From Cystobasidiopsis lactophilus (taxonomy: Eukaryota; Basidiomycota; Agaricostilbomycetes; Agaricostilbales; Chionosphaeraceae): a stretch of 64,000 nt of DNA. The DNA lies in NCBI GenBank assembly GCA_001599975.1, contig BCIO01000006.1, positions 362,650 to 426,649 of the forward strand. Direction: 5' to 3'. Below are positions 1 to 11,416 of the stretch, piece by piece; the first letter of the stretch is position 1, and each line of letters begins with the position of its first letter. The notes beneath the pieces are model-generated. The model searched no databases and was not told where the DNA came from. It saw nothing but the letters and a program-made list of their open reading frames with translations. Made by a program: the position numbers and the translations under genes.

Positions 1-1090
1 CGTGAAGTTTGCGCCAACGAGGAGCCTCATCAGTGCCAGTGGCCTCTTTCACTGTCGTCTCCAAATCCTCCTTTAGTGGCTGCGGCGGCGCCGAGCTGGC
101 GGAGGACCGCGCAAATCTCGCGATTATCACTGCGATTGGCGCACATACGAGCCAGGCAGCTGCACCTGCAATGGCGTGAGTCGCCGCGAGGGTCGCTGGG
201 TTAGGTGGTACTGCGGACTTGGAGCTTTTGGATTTCGAGCTAGTGGCACTGACTCCGCCTGAAGTGCCCGTCGGGTCCGAGGTGTCAGAGTCATTGTCCC
301 CTCCGCTGGATCCGGTGGTTGCAGTACCATCCCCAGGATCACCGGTGGACGCACTCCCAGTGGTGACCGAATCGCCGCCTGCGGAGGTGGACGTAGAGCC
401 ACTGCCGCTGCCCCCTGAAAAAGTGCTGGTCAGGTCGATGGCCGTCGAGTCGAAGTATTTGTCATGCTGGGCGAAAGTGGCCGACGGAGACGACTGAGAG
501 AACTTCTCAATTTCCGGTGTCTAGCTGTTCAGACCGCTCGCTCACCGAACCGGGATTGGTGCTACCGAAAGCAAAAATAAGGCGACAGTCCTTCTCTTTG
601 GGGAAAGTCTTGGTGTCCCAAGAAACCGTAAAGCTGAAAGTCGTATCGGTCGTGAGATCGGTCACAATAGCGGCGTCAGAACCCGAAGCGACTTTCGGAA
701 TCTGTGTGTCGTCGATGCCAGTACGCGGACTCAGAGTCCAGCTTTTGTCAGTATTTGGCCATCCAACTAGAAAGTTCCAAGCACGGATCAGAAATGTAGG
801 ACTGTCTATGAAGGCAATGGAGGCGTCGCACCCCAAATTGTTGAGTCTTTCATGCCGGTTCCGGAGCCGATTCCCATCCACCCGATGTCTGAGGCAGCCT
901 CTGGATACGATAGAGATATTAAGAGATAGCTGCTGTTCGCGACGAACGAAATGGCGAAAGGCTGCCCGGCCTTCAGATTTGCTGGCAACGTCGCGCCTGT
1001 CAGGTCGCTTCCCATGAAGCTGACATCGCTCGCCGTGAGGTCTGCTGCAATCAAAACCGAAAAGCACATCATCAACAGCCATTGCAGCAT
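1..1090 (-). CDS. Secreted/membrane DOMON (CDH-cytochrome type) + cytochrome b561 protein, cut by the window edge
   Basis: Predicted membrane redox protein that would carry haem in an N-terminal extracytosolic DOMON domain and pass electrons through a b561 membrane domain. The start at 1090 gives a signal peptide (MLQWLLMMCFSVLIAA). A GWMGIGSGTGM block follows, containing the Met expected to ligate haem in CDH-type cytochromes. A 65-nt intron (about 768-832) joins it to IWVGWPNTDKSWTLSPRTG. The domain ends near the AQHDKYF motif, whose His is a candidate second ligand. A Ser/Gly/Thr-rich linker (about 250-430) precedes the first b561 helix (ATHAIAGAAAWLVCAPIAV). The reading frame is still open at base 1 (RWRKLH), so the rest of b561 lies outside. 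It is the downstream paralog of the gene at 1698-3414 on the same strand. Identity is firm from the paralog; electron acceptor and substrate are unknown. Confidence 0.85.
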
Positions 1091-1697
1091 CGCAGCCGAG
1101 GCAGGACCAAGGAGAGAGTGCTTCGAGACATCATGACCGTGCCTTCGAACGCGTTCTCAAGAAGGAGTTTCACCAAGGCCTGCAGTTTTATGCGCGTGTT
1201 TCGAAGTGTCCAGAGGCGCGACGGAGACGCAAGGCAGCTCGAGTGACAGCAAACGGGCGAAGGAGCGCACTGCGCAGGAAGCAAATAAATGTGCCAAGCG
1301 AAGGCCGCGCAACAGGTCCTCTGTGAAGCTGCAAACGAAGATCTAGAGGTATACAATAGGCGAACGGGCCTGCTAGCGAGGCGGTGGCCATGGCCGTGCT
1401 GGATAACCCCTGCCAGTGCCTCCACTCCCGTAAGAGTTGTAAGATTCTCCGGACATGTGGGTGAAGCTGAATGTCGGGGAGTCAGGAAGCAGTAGGTCTC
1501 ATGCGTGAACGCACCTACCCACTGGCAGCCGGAATGGATCCGGGCATTTGATTGGAGAAGCTGGAAGAGGTCAGGACCGAGCACTCACGGCCAGAAAGCA
1601 AAACTCACCCACTCCGGGCCGGTATCCACCCTTGCACAGTCTGCAGATATCTGCGGGCCGGGTGAGAAAGGGGAGGGGCAATAGTTGAAGATCTAGC
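1091..1697. other. Intergenic region between the two DOMON-b561 genes
   Basis: About 600 nt between the stop of the upstream paralog and the start of the downstream one, both on the minus strand. It presumably holds the 3' UTR of one and the promoter of the other. I see no recognisable gene, RNA or repeat here. Confidence 0.5.
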
Positions 1698-3414
1698 TCA
1701 CCCGCTCCGAGCTGCCGCCGACGCTGGCATGGGCGGTGGTCGACCTCGTTGACCCATGGCAGCAAACCTATTGCGACTCTGAGTATACCAAAAGGCCAAT
1801 TGCTCTCTTGATGCGCCAAAGATTGCCACCGAAATAGGCCGAGGAGAAAAGGAGTAGAATTTGGCTCGTGTTCGGAACAGGTTGAAAGCCAAGCCTGAGA
1901 TAACACAGCCAAGTAAGATGCACCACACAATGACTGCCGTTCATTTTTAGTAGGAGTCGAATCAGCAGAATGGAGTAACTTACGTCCTGTTTTCACGGAA
2001 TTTGGCCAAATCACCGAGTCAAGATGCAAGAGATCGAGGCCCGTGGACAGCTGGTAGAAGCCCATGACGGTCAAAAGTACACCCAAGCCAATGTGGACAC
2101 GGTTTCTCTGGCGTTGTGCTGTTAGCTGGTGATGATTGACCGAAATGCCGGCTCACTTACAGTCTGCACTTTGGTACGCTGCCGCTTCACGAGGGCATGG
2201 ATAATGTGGCCCATAGAAATCTGCACAACCAAGCCAAACAAGATGACGATGCCACCGATTTGGTGCCAAGTGTCGAAATGAATTCCAGATTTTGAATTAA
2301 TCAGCGCGATGCCGAGCGCCACACCCGTGATGGTGAGCGGAAGCGTTGCAAACTGCTGGATTCGCTCGTGCTTGATTCGCCAAGAAGGAGATCGCGGTTC
2401 GTCTTGATATGAGCGCCGAGCGATTCTCGCAATGATTATGGCCACGGGGCTGAAAAAGGCCCAAGCTGAGGCACCACAAAGGGCGTGGGCAATAGCGATT
2501 GTCTTGCGAGTTTGAATGAGAGAGGAGACAGGCGGCGCCGAATCCGGGCTGGATGTGCCTGTCGACTGCTCGGGGCTAGCGCTGTTGGTGGGCGAGGGCG
2601 TGCCATCCGTCTCGGTAGATGGGTCGTCACCACTTTGAGTCGGATTGCCTGAGCTCGAAGAGGAGGAGGAGGAGGAGGAGACGCCGGAGGTCGATCCATA
2701 TGTGCCAGTCATGTCAAGGGCAGCTGCATTTGACCAATTTGGCAAGAAATTTCATGAGATGGGGTCAAAATTGCGTACAGGCAGAGTAGTATATCTCGTG
2801 CTCTGTTAGAGTTGCAGAAGGGGAGGAAGAGCTAGGCTTGGTGGCGCCAAAGGCAAATATCAACTGGCATTCGGCTGTTAATGGAAAGCCGCCGACGTTG
2901 GTGCCTTTGGCTAAAGGCTGAACGACCGCAAAAACGTTGCTGCTGGCTGATGTCGAGGTGGTGGTCAAGCTGGAGACAATGGACACGGGCGCGCCCGTAA
3001 CAACTGTCGGCTCGACCTCGGTAGTGGCGGTCCTCGTTGAAAGCGTCCAGGAGCCATCGCTGTTGGGCCAGCCGATGTTTATCTGCGAGCCCGCCATTTG
3101 CTGACCAGCTGGATGTCCATTATATTGGTTTCAGACCTCCTCCGTTCCGCGGAAGACCAGGACAACGCACATCCAATACCCATCCACCCGATTTGCGACT
3201 GCGGTTTTGCGATGCTGAGGGCGATGAGTAAGTGGGTCGTGTTCGCTATAAGAGAGATGTCAAAGGGTTGGTAGCTGGCTGCGGGTCGCGTTGCGCCTTT
3301 CAAAGGTCCGTTTCCCAACACCGCTTGGACCGAAGCCAAGGTCGGGCCAGCCGCCAGAGCACTCCCGGATTGCAGCAGAAGACATCCAGCCGTGAGGAGC
3401 GACGCTGAGCGCAT
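1698..3414 (-). CDS. DOMON (CDH-cytochrome type) + cytochrome b561 membrane protein, complete
   Basis: Complete paralog of the gene at the left edge. Exon 1 (start 3414) encodes a signal peptide (MRSASLLTAGCLLLQSGSAL) and the DOMON domain up to GWMGIG. An intron of about 62 nt (gtgcgt...catccag) splices to SGQQMAGSQINIGWPNSDG, keeping the candidate haem Met. A second intron joins the TEHEIYYSAS region to a Ser-rich linker. The b561 domain then follows: the first helix near 2500, a His-containing KHERIQ loop, HIDTWHQ-like and HAL segments, and final helices spliced with introns of about 35 nt and 49 nt. The last helix (TGLIVWCILLGCVISGLAF) ends in a Pro/Ala-rich tail, with the stop at 1698. 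The expected role is transmembrane electron transfer, for example to extracellular iron or oxidative enzymes; the partner cannot be named from sequence. Confidence 0.85.
2653..2681. repeat. Short (GAG)n trinucleotide run coding poly-Ser
   Basis: An uninterrupted GAG/CTC triplet run within the DOMON-b561 gene. It encodes about ten consecutive Ser residues in the linker between the haem domain and the b561 domain. Confidence 0.8.
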
Positions 3415-3847
3415 GTCAAGAAGCCGTCAAAGGAATGGTAGCGGATGCCGGGTTGGCTCTCGCCCTTGGACCAGCCGGCGACGTGATGGCTTTTAGCTCG
3501 ATTCTGCCTTCCTTAGGTCGTAGGAGCCCATGGAGGCCGTCGTTCGTCTAGGAGAGGCATCCTCGGCATATTCGGTCAATGGTCAGAGAAAGTATCAAGT
3601 ATTACTGTCAGAGAGGACGCTGGAAGAAGAGCCTGGTCGCGCAACAAAGGGAGTGGACAGTCCAGGGTGCAGTCGACGCTCGGGCAGGCAGAACGACACG
3701 GAAAGTCCTTTAATCGCAGAGCTCCGTGCACCAAACCATGCAAAGCAGTGCCATTAGCGCGCCGGGGAGGGCAGTGGCCGTGGGTGGCAAACCTATTGAG
3801 TCAGGGCGGGGTTGGCCCCAGACGTCGACTCTCGCTCTTGGTGCTGT
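3415..3847. other. Divergent intergenic region
   Basis: About 430 nt between the divergently transcribed DOMON-b561 gene and the ABC ATPase gene. It likely holds both promoters. No TATA-like or other strong motif stood out. Confidence 0.5.
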
Positions 3848-5587
3848 ATGAAATGGACTGCTAGGCTGTTAAGCCAACCTGTTATCAGAGTGCAAGATGC
3901 CCTGCTGTATCCGTTCGGCAGTCAGACGCCCCTCTACAAATCGCCAATTTCGTGGACGCTTGAACGCAGCCCTGATCAAGTCTGGGGCGTCTTCGGCCCG
4001 GCTTCTGCCCACTTTTTGAAGTCTTTGCTTGGCTGGGCGCGAGCTGAGCCGCCTGGGAGCTTGCAACTGCCGTTCGTTGGCCAGCGACAGGCCCACAAAC
4101 TCATCCAGTCGGTGGCCTTCGGCACCAGACTCAAGTCCAACGTGAACAGTGGCGCATTTTCCGACTTCACAGCTCGTTACGGTCGTAAGCCAGTCGCTTC
4201 CCTGACACAGAGGGCACCAGCTCATCATCAATTCATTAGATCTTCTCGAGGAAGATCAACAAACGCTACTCGAGCATCTCTCCGACTCTTTTCGCGAGCA
4301 AAGCGTTGTGGTAGAAGAGGAGGAGCTCCTCTCGGTGGCGAAGGACTTCAAGATCCAGCACCTTCTGCACATGCCCTTGATCGCCCTTTCGAATGGCCAA
4401 ACTCGGCGGGCTCGCATTGTCCGCGCTTTGCTGTTGAAACCCGAAGTTCTCATCTTGGAAGAGCCTTTCAGTGAGCTTGATTCTCGTTCTAGGCCCAATC
4501 TGGCAAGCTGAATGGGCTGCAGCTGGTTTGGATGCCGCAAGCCGCGACTTGCTGGAAAAGATCTTGCTGGAACACCACCTCAAGCTGGCCCCCCAACTCG
4601 TCTTCACTTTGCGAGGCCAAGATCGAATCCCAGACTTTCTCACCCACGTCATTCAGACGTCGCAAACGAAGGGCCAGAAGGATGTGGTTTACATCGGGCC
4701 ACGATCAGAGTGGACGCCACCCGTGTCCCCTAAAAGCGCCAGTCTGGCGCACACCGAGGAGCTCAGAGATCCACAGCCTTTGGTAGAACTAAAAAAAGTC
4801 GATGTCTTCGGCCGCACGCCGGTGCTGTGTGACATCAACTGGACGATCAATGAAGGAGAGCGGTGGTCGTTGCGGGGTCCAAATGGTGAGACCATTCTTT
4901 GATTGCGACTCAACAAGGTCTTCAACCTCTTTCAGGTTCTGGAAAGAGCACGTTGTTGTCGATGATTACAGGCGATCACCCTCAGTCCTACCAGCAAGAC
5001 CTCACGCTCTTCGGCTCGCCGCGCTTCAAATTGGCTACTCCAACCCTGCAAGCCAACATAGGCCACGTCTCGCCAGAGATTTTCAACGCGTTCCCTCGCA
5101 AGTTCCCCGGCATGAGCGCCAAAGACGCCATCGCCACCGGCTTTCTCAACATTTTCGCCTTCCGCCACATTACGCCTGCCCAAGAGGAACAAGTGGAGAA
5201 GTTGGCTCGAGACTTTGGCTTGCTCAGAGGCTTCTTGGACCGCTCTTTCGCCGAATTGAACGGGGAGGATCAGAGCTTGGTTCTGCTGCTCAGAGCGCTG
5301 ATCAAGAAGCCCAAGCTGCTCATTCTTGACGAGCCGTTCGCTGGCATGAGCGAGGAAACGATCGAGAAGTGCCGGGCGTACATCGACACCAAGCTAGACC
5401 CGAGGCAAGCTGTGATATTGGTTCGTTCTCGCACTCTCCCTGGCGAGCCAGCGCTGAACTGCTGCTTTCACAGGTGACTCACTGGGAGGGCGAGAGGCCG
5501 ACGAGCATCACGCGACTGCTTCAGCTCGACTCGGGCAGAGTAGTGGCCAAAACATGGGGAAACGAGAGCATGAACCTTGCATTGTAA
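3848..5587 (+). CDS. Two-domain ABC ATPase without membrane segments (YDR061W/ModF-like)
   Basis: Two tandem ABC nucleotide-binding domains and no transmembrane helices, like the yeast YDR061W family. The start at 3848 gives MKWTARLLSQPVIRVQDALL. The first domain has a degenerate P-loop (WGVFGPASAHFLKSLLG), then signature LSNGQTRRARIVRALLLKP and Walker B VLILEEPF. An intron at about 4470-4520 splices to TGLDAASRDLLEK. The second domain has a normal Walker A, GPNG joined across a 4889-4934 intron to SGKSTLL, then signature LNGEDQSLVLLLRALIKKP and Walker B LLILDEPFAGM. A last intron (5420-5472) joins AVIL to VTHWEGERP, which supplies the switch His. The tail ends MNLAL at 5587. The N-terminus could be a mitochondrial presequence, but that is not certain. 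ATP binding seems likely only or mainly in the second half; the substrate is unknown. Confidence 0.85.
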
Positions 5588-5687
5588 AAAAATCTGCAGC
5601 CCCAAAGTATCGTGAGCATGATCATTCCCCTCTCTTATCTTTTGTGTAGTCTTGTGAATCGTCGGCGTTACCCCGGTGGGCGCCTTT

Positions 5688-7225
5688 TCAGAGGGATTGC
5701 TGTTGAGCTGGGCGAGCTCCTCCTCTAGCTCCTCGCCCCCGGCCTCCTCGCCCTCGCCCCCCGCGCCCGCGGTATCCCTGTCCACCGCCACGCATGCTCT
5801 TGGCCTCCTCGCCAAACGTGTCCACGTTCTTGCGGCTCTCAACGTTGCGGTCCCAGGTCCTCGCTGGCCCTCCGCTCAGCGCGGCCGACTTTTCGGTGGC
5901 CTCGCTCGAGATGTTGTCGAAGAAGGAGCTCTTGGTGTAGAGCGTCTCCTCGGCCGCGGGCTTGAGCGAGTCCTTGTCGAACTTGGCATTGGCGGTCTCA
6001 AAGTCAAACTCGGGCAGGTTGTTGGTAGCGGGCGCTGAGCCAGTAGCGCCGCCTCTTGTCGAAGTGGCGCGCTGATTGTTGCCTCTGGGTGAAGGTCCAC
6101 CTCTTGCTTGGGGTTCGCGAGCGGCACCTCCACGACCTGCAGCGGCGGACGACGAAGGTGGGCGCATTCGGCCCATGTCCGCGGCCAGCTGTTCCACCTG
6201 GGAAGCGGTGATGGCGCTGGACCGGGGCTCGACGGCTGGCGGAGGCGGGACACCCTTCTCGGCCGCGGCAGTTTTGATAGCGTTGGACCGCGCGGCGGCC
6301 TGGGCAAAGGAAGTGACGCCGTTGGTTTTTGGCGCTGGAGGTGGTGGAGCGGCGGCCGCCACTGGAGCAGCTGCGACAGGCTTCGTCTCTGCTGGGGCAG
6401 CTGAAGGTTGAGATTTAGGGCCAGTGGGAACATTGGCGGGTGGAGGCAGTGGCGAGACGGCGTTCACCATAGCCTTTGGCGCGGTGGGCGGCGACTTGAG
6501 GGCAGCTGGCCCAGAGCTCGCTGGGGCCGGCTGCTGCTGGGGCCCCACGTTCTCTTTTCCCGCTTGCTGTGGCTGCTGCTGCGGCGGGGGGAATGGCTGC
6601 TGCTGTTGCTGGGGAGGGTAGGGCGCACCAGGAGGAGGGTAAGGCGGCATTTGGCCATAGGGCGACGGCGGCGCGCCAAACGGGTGCTGGGGCTGCATCT
6701 GCGGGTGCATAGGGTAGCCGTAGTACGGGTTGTACTGGCCGTAGTATTGGCCAGGCCCAGGCGGCGGAGGAAGGCCACCAGCGGGAGAAAAGCTGTCTTG
6801 AGGACGTCGGGCCTGCCAGAGCGCCAATCCCGCTCAGTCTCGGCCGCAGGTAGACTAAAACGCAGCTCACATTAAGAATGGCAGGGTCGTCAGGCATGGC
6901 AGGCTGCTGTGGCGGCTGGGGCGGGCCTTGCTGGTCAATTTTCAAGTCCCGAATGTCGCTCGCCTTGAACAGGATGTACCTGTCCGTTCCGTACTCAGTT
7001 CAGGCGCAACAGCCTAGCGAGTGCAAGAAACACGCACTCGTAGACGTTGTCCGTCGCTGGGATCTCCTGCGCCGGGTCGCCCTTCCTCCCTTCGGTGCCC
7101 ATTGACCTGACATTGGACAGCGAGATGGTGGCATCCTCTTGGGAGATGGCCGTCAGGATGCCCGCATAACGAATCTCAGACTTGGAGATGAGCGAGATCG
7201 AGCTCCCGATGTAATTCGCTGCCAT
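5688..7225 (-). CDS. SCD6: Scd6/LSM14 (RAP55) family mRNA-binding translation repressor
   Basis: P-body protein that binds eIF4G and decapping factors to repress translation. The start at 7225 opens the Sm-like domain (MAANYIGSSISLISKSEIRY; GILTAISQEDATISLSNVRS). A donor gtgcgt near 7040 joins VYE to YILFKASDIRDLKI, completing the LSM fold. A second intron (about 6811-6870) joins DDPAILN to ARRPQDSF. A long Pro/Gln/Tyr-rich linker follows (about 6300-6800). The FDF domain then begins at EFDFETANAKFDK, followed by FFD-box-like (YTKSSFFDNIS) and TFG-box-like (NVDTFGEEA) motifs. The protein ends in an RGG-rich tail before the stop at 5688. Domain order and motifs match the family fully. It is convergent with the ABC ATPase gene and divergent from the kinase gene at 7781. 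Confidence 0.93.
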
Positions 7226-7780
7226 CGTCGACTGGCTCCAAAAGGCGAGGTGCGCATGACATTGCTTAGGAGTGGACAGCGACTTGCATGTCGCCACTCA
7301 TGACATCTTGTACACTCCACGACGCTCTCTAAAGCACTCCATCAAACAAGCAGCCTGCAAGAGCCTCCGCCTGCTCCAATGCATAAATTTTGGCTGTTGC
7401 TCGTGTGCTCCCAGCTTTCCTTCCTCCCCGGCCCCCTGTCCTGCTACGTTGGCGCGTTATGTGGATCATAAGAGCATGTTGGCCTGATTTGCGTGCTTGA
7501 TGGGACTAGCAAAGAGGATCAGCGCGTCTCTGCCAGGCAAGCTACCTTGCTCCTGCGAGTGCGACTCTGAATCCTGTCATTCGCTCGCCGGCCATCGGTG
7601 CGGACTGGTGCGCGTCTTATCCCTGGTCGATATGCTCTTGTCGTCGCCTGCACCGTCACAATAAGCTCAATAACCCACCCCATTTTTCCGTGCCAAATTC
7701 CCCACCCTCAGAGCGTCTGATTTGGCGTTGCCCTGTCTTCGCCTCCTTGACCAGCAGCAGCCAACTTGCAATCGAACAAA
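7226..7780. promoter_or_regulatory. Shared divergent promoter region
   Basis: 555 nt separate the start codons of the Scd6-like gene (minus) and the EcKL/APH-like kinase gene (plus), so both promoters must lie here or overlap. Pyrimidine-rich stretches precede the plus-strand start. No clear TATA box was found. Confidence 0.5.
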
Positions 7781-9365
7781 ATGTCTGGCAAAGCCTTCTT
7801 CGACGCCAAGGTCAAAAAGATTGAGGACCTGTACGCCGCCGAGCAAGCGAACCCTTCCAAAGCTGTGAAGTTTGGCGACTTGCCGGAGAACTACAACAGT
7901 ATCACCCGGGAGTGGCTCGAGGCCACCGTCGCTCAGAAAGGCGAGGGCAAGCTGGAGAGCTTCAAGCTGGGCGCTGTGGACGACGGCACGGCGAACCGCA
8001 GGCGAATCTACCTAGAATGGGACGCAGCAGGAAAGCAAGCCGGCTTGCCTGCGACTGTCTTCTGCAAGGCCACCCACGACCTCCAACACCGCATCAACAT
8101 GGCCTATGGCGGCGTCGAGTTCGAGGTGCACTTCTATAACAAGCTCCGGTCCCAGGTCGACTACGTGGCTCCTACCTCGGTGTGGGCCAAAGTCAACAAC
8201 CAGTCCTACAACTCGCTCGTCATCCTCCACGACCTCGACGGCAAAGTCGAGTTCTGCAACAAGAACACGTACGCGACCAAGAAGATGGTGACGCAGCAGC
8301 TGCAAGCGTTGGCCAAGCTGCACGGCAAGTTCTACCAGTCCAAGGCGCCCGAGGTGCTCGAAATGATCATGTGGGCGGACGGCTTCCAAGCGTACGATGA
8401 GATGTGCGATGCCAAGAAGGCCTGCATTGACGGCTTCAAGGGGTGCGAGTCGGTCATTCCCAAGCGCCTCTTCGCAAGAGAAGCAGAAATCTGGCCGGCG
8501 ACCGTAGTGTCCTACAAGCGCAACGCCAAATTGCCCTACACCGTGGTCCACAGCGACGTCCATCTGGGCAATTGGTTTCAAGTCGATGGAGGCATGGGTC
8601 TCCAAGACTATCAATGGTGAGCTGCATAAAGTACAGAGCGCTGGGTGCCTGCTGAACCAACTCGCTTTCAGCATGGGCCGCGGACACTGGTCGCGAGACG
8701 TTGCTTATTGCATGGTAGGGCCGACTTGATTCTAACTTTGCAGAGGCTCTCGCTCAAGTCAATCCAACACACCAGGGAACTGCCTGTACCGTCGAGGATC
8801 GCCGTGCCTGGGAGAAAGACCTGGTCAGAGGCTACCTGGCGGAGCTCGAAAAAGCCGGCGGACCAAAGGTTGATGAGGAGAGGGCGTGGAAAGAGATCAA
8901 CGTTCAAAGCTTCACTGTGAGCCTGCTCGGTCTAGGTTCACTTCCTTCCTTCCGCCACCGGCTGACCTCTTTTTTAGGCTCTTGCATACTGGACCTTGAC
9001 CTACGTCCGCACATTCCTCCATTCGCTCGATAGTGGCTCACGCAGTCTTTCTGTTGCAGGCACCAACATCGAACATGCCCCAAATGTGAGAGCCCCGGGC
9101 TCTTTTTTCGAGCATTGTCTCATACAGAAACCACCGCAGGCAAAGTTTGGAGACATGCAGAGTGTTCATCGAGAGAGTCGCAACGATGATGGACGAGTAA
9201 GTTCACTCTGTAATGCCCGAAGCGTATGGCCCAAGGATTTACCCTGACAGCCACAACGTTCTCGACACTGTGGCTGAGCTAGGCGAAGAAGGTATGTTCC
9301 TAGGGCGAAGTGGACTGGAGCAGCGCGCTGATGCCGGATGTACAGTCAAGCCGACCGATAAATAG
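7781..9365 (+). CDS. APH/EcKL (ecdysteroid-kinase-like) small-molecule phosphotransferase
   Basis: Kinase of the aminoglycoside-phosphotransferase superfamily, closest in motif style to the EcKL/CHK-like group. These phosphorylate small alcohols or amino-alcohols; the substrate is unknown. The start at 7781 (MSGKAFFDAKVKK) follows an A-rich context. The ATP-binding part contains LPATVFCKA and VEFEVHFYNKLR, and the hinge is NSLVILHDLDG. The catalytic loop HSDVHLGNW and the metal-binding DYQ-C-MGRGHWSRDVAY block are split by an intron at 8616. Further short introns (one about 31 nt near 8705) join the C-terminal helices. Later exons read APTSNMPQMQSLETCRVFIERVATMMDD and then HNVLDTVAELGEE. A final tiny exon gives VKPTDK and the stop at 9365. 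Family assignment is good; the exact exon edges near 8705 are less certain. Confidence 0.85.
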
Positions 9366-9560
9366 TCAGCGGTCTTCCATCCGACCGGTGTACTCTAGTG
9401 CTCGGGCATCAAACTGCCACCGCTGCATTGCGATTGGAGTTCTTTGGTTGAAAGTGCTCAAGCTGGTGCCGAGCGGGCACGACTTCCGTTTCAATTGAAA
9501 GAAGAACAACGAGACAAGACAACAATCGAAGAATACCCCTACACCCTCACTCTGTGCTGT

Positions 9561-11089
9561 TCAACGGGTGAAGGGGACCACTGAGATGTTTTTAGGAATG
9601 TTGTACTCGGCCGTCCAGTCGGCAGGTTTGTTCGGGTTTTGGAGTCCGAAGTCGCAAGCTGCAGATGGATTTGTGTCAGCAACCGAAGACGGATGGAGCA
9701 AAAGCGCGCTTACACCAATAAAGAGAAGGGAACTCTGAGACTGTTTCGCCGTTTTGTCCGGTCAGGCCATTAGGGCAGTAGCTGACGGCGCAACCCAAGG
9801 TGTAGAATGATTTCCAGACCTAGAGCATGGCAGCGATTAGTCGCAAGGCAGTCGGGACCGTAGGGTGTACATACGAGGTTCTGGAAGTGGCCAGTCGGAT
9901 GGTCTCCAGTCGGCGTTCGCGGATTGTAGCTGTAGAGCTTGAACTCCTGGTTGGCCCACCAGAACACAGGACTGCATATGGACAAGTGAGTACGAAAACA
10001 GGAGAAGCCTGGGAGAGAAGATAAAGAAAGAACCCACTCGGCCGAAGTGTAGCTCTTCAGGTATTTCGGATCAGTTGTTTCATACCAGGATGCAGCTATG
10101 TTTTCGCCGTTCCATGGCACGTCGTCGTAGGCGTAAATGGAGTGGAAGTAGCGGCATTGATCAGTCCAGCCCTGGGCGAAAGTGGCCAGCTCTGCCCGAA
10201 ATTGTTACGACTTTCATTTCCAAGTAGGGAAACCAAGCGCACCGTCCGACCAATGCAAGTCTGGAACACCAAAAAGCGCCCGAAAGTCGTTGTGCGCCTG
10301 CAAGATGTTGGTCTTGAACAAGTTGGGATCGGCAATCTCAGGGTAGGTGGTGGCAAAGCCAGATGGAGACGGCTTGGTGCCCGAGCTCGAGGATGACGAA
10401 GAGCTGGAGCTGCTCGACTTGGGGACGGAGCTGGTTACAGTGGCCGTCTGAGTAACGACCTGGGTTGTGGGACTAGTCGTTGCTGCGAGGAAACTTAGGA
10501 TGGCCTGAATAGCAGCAAAATCAGGATCCTCACTCGTCTTGAGAGTGCGAACGGCTTGGCGAGTGACGGTGGTAGTGGGCTTGATGGTGCTGGTCTGCAG
10601 AGGACGAGTTTTGAGGGGCAGCTTCAAAAGAGAGGCAGACCAGGCACAATAACGCACAATGATCTTCGTGACCGTGCGGGTAGTGAAGGAAGTGACAGTG
10701 GCACCAGCCCGCTTCTCCAGGTTGTGGGCTTCAGCTGCAGCCGTGCGTCGGGCCAGGATCCGAGTCGTCGTCGTCCGGGTGGTCTGGCACGCCAAAGTGA
10801 ACAAAGGGCCAGGGCAGCAAGCAATAAAGCGAGGCCTTACAGACCGCAAAGTCGTTATCCTGGTGGCCACCTGGGTCGTGGTAGAGAATTGCGTTTGGAA
10901 AATGGTCTTGGGGGCCAACGTTCGAAAGCGAGTCGACGTCTGAGTCGTTGTTATAGTCTTGATCACGGTTTTGGTAGGGCCAGCCCTCTTGTTCAACACT
11001 GGGACATTGACAGCGGCAGGCACACCGAGATGAATGTCGGCAAAGGCCACATTAAGCCAGCAGAGCGCCAGGACGAGTTTGGCCAGCAT
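9561..11089 (-). CDS. Secreted CAP/SCP/PR-1 domain protein with Thr-rich N-terminal region (copy 1)
   Basis: Secreted CAP-superfamily protein, of the family that includes yeast Pry sterol/lipid-binding proteins. The start at 11089 gives a signal peptide (MLAKLVLALCWLNVAFAD). About 200 residues of Thr/Val/Ser-rich sequence follow, with dibasic KR/RR sites (NKRAGPT, LARRTAAA, LEKRAGA) suited to Kex2-type cleavage, then a poly-Ser run. The CAP domain begins near FATTYPEIADPNLF. It contains HNDFRALFGV, CRYFHS, WNGENIAAS, the WWANQEF helix, GHFQNLVWKS and GCAVSYCPNG, and so keeps the two His and two Glu of the CAP tetrad. Introns fall after HWSD, after TSA, after FQNL and after LYW. The last exon ends ISVVPFTR with the stop at 9561. 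It is in tandem with a paralog at 11417-12860. Confidence 0.9.
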
Positions 11090-11416
11090 GTTGTTGAGCT
11101 TTCAACCCGAGCAACCAGGCTTGCAAAGGACAAGCAGTGGTCGTCAAAGAGACACCTGAGAGAGCAATCATATTTGTTCGGGGAGCTTGGCGTTGTTTGT
11201 AGATGATCGCTTTTGGCAGTAAACAAACTTGGCCGCGAGCTACAGTAGCGCCACGCGTTTCTATTCGAAAGTCATTAGTAGTGGTGGCACGGTCACAAAG
11301 TGCTGCATTAAATGAATGTGGTTTTTTGCACAAGAGGAGAAACGCGGAAATCGAATGGCTAATGTGTTGTACAAGCGGGAGGTCCGCAATGCGCTCTATG
11401 TGTCTTAGTCTTGATT
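11090..11416. other. Intergenic region between the two CAP genes
   Basis: 327 nt between the stop of CAP copy 2 and the start of CAP copy 1, same strand. It presumably serves as promoter of copy 1. Nothing else recognised. Confidence 0.5.

Noticed and set aside
507-1082. Reading straight through the intron as a 191-residue protein
   Set aside because: Comparison with the paralog at 1698-3414 shows that a 65-nt intron must be removed to keep the GWPN block in frame with the haem motif.
3530-3757. Short plus-strand frame upstream of the ABC ATPase
   Set aside because: It does not splice into the ATPase frame and has no recognisable content; it is more likely promoter sequence.
5700-6880. Long Gly/Arg/Leu-rich plus-strand frames opposite the Scd6-like gene
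   Set aside because: They are mirror frames of the Pro/Gln and RGG-rich coding region, without splice logic or motifs.
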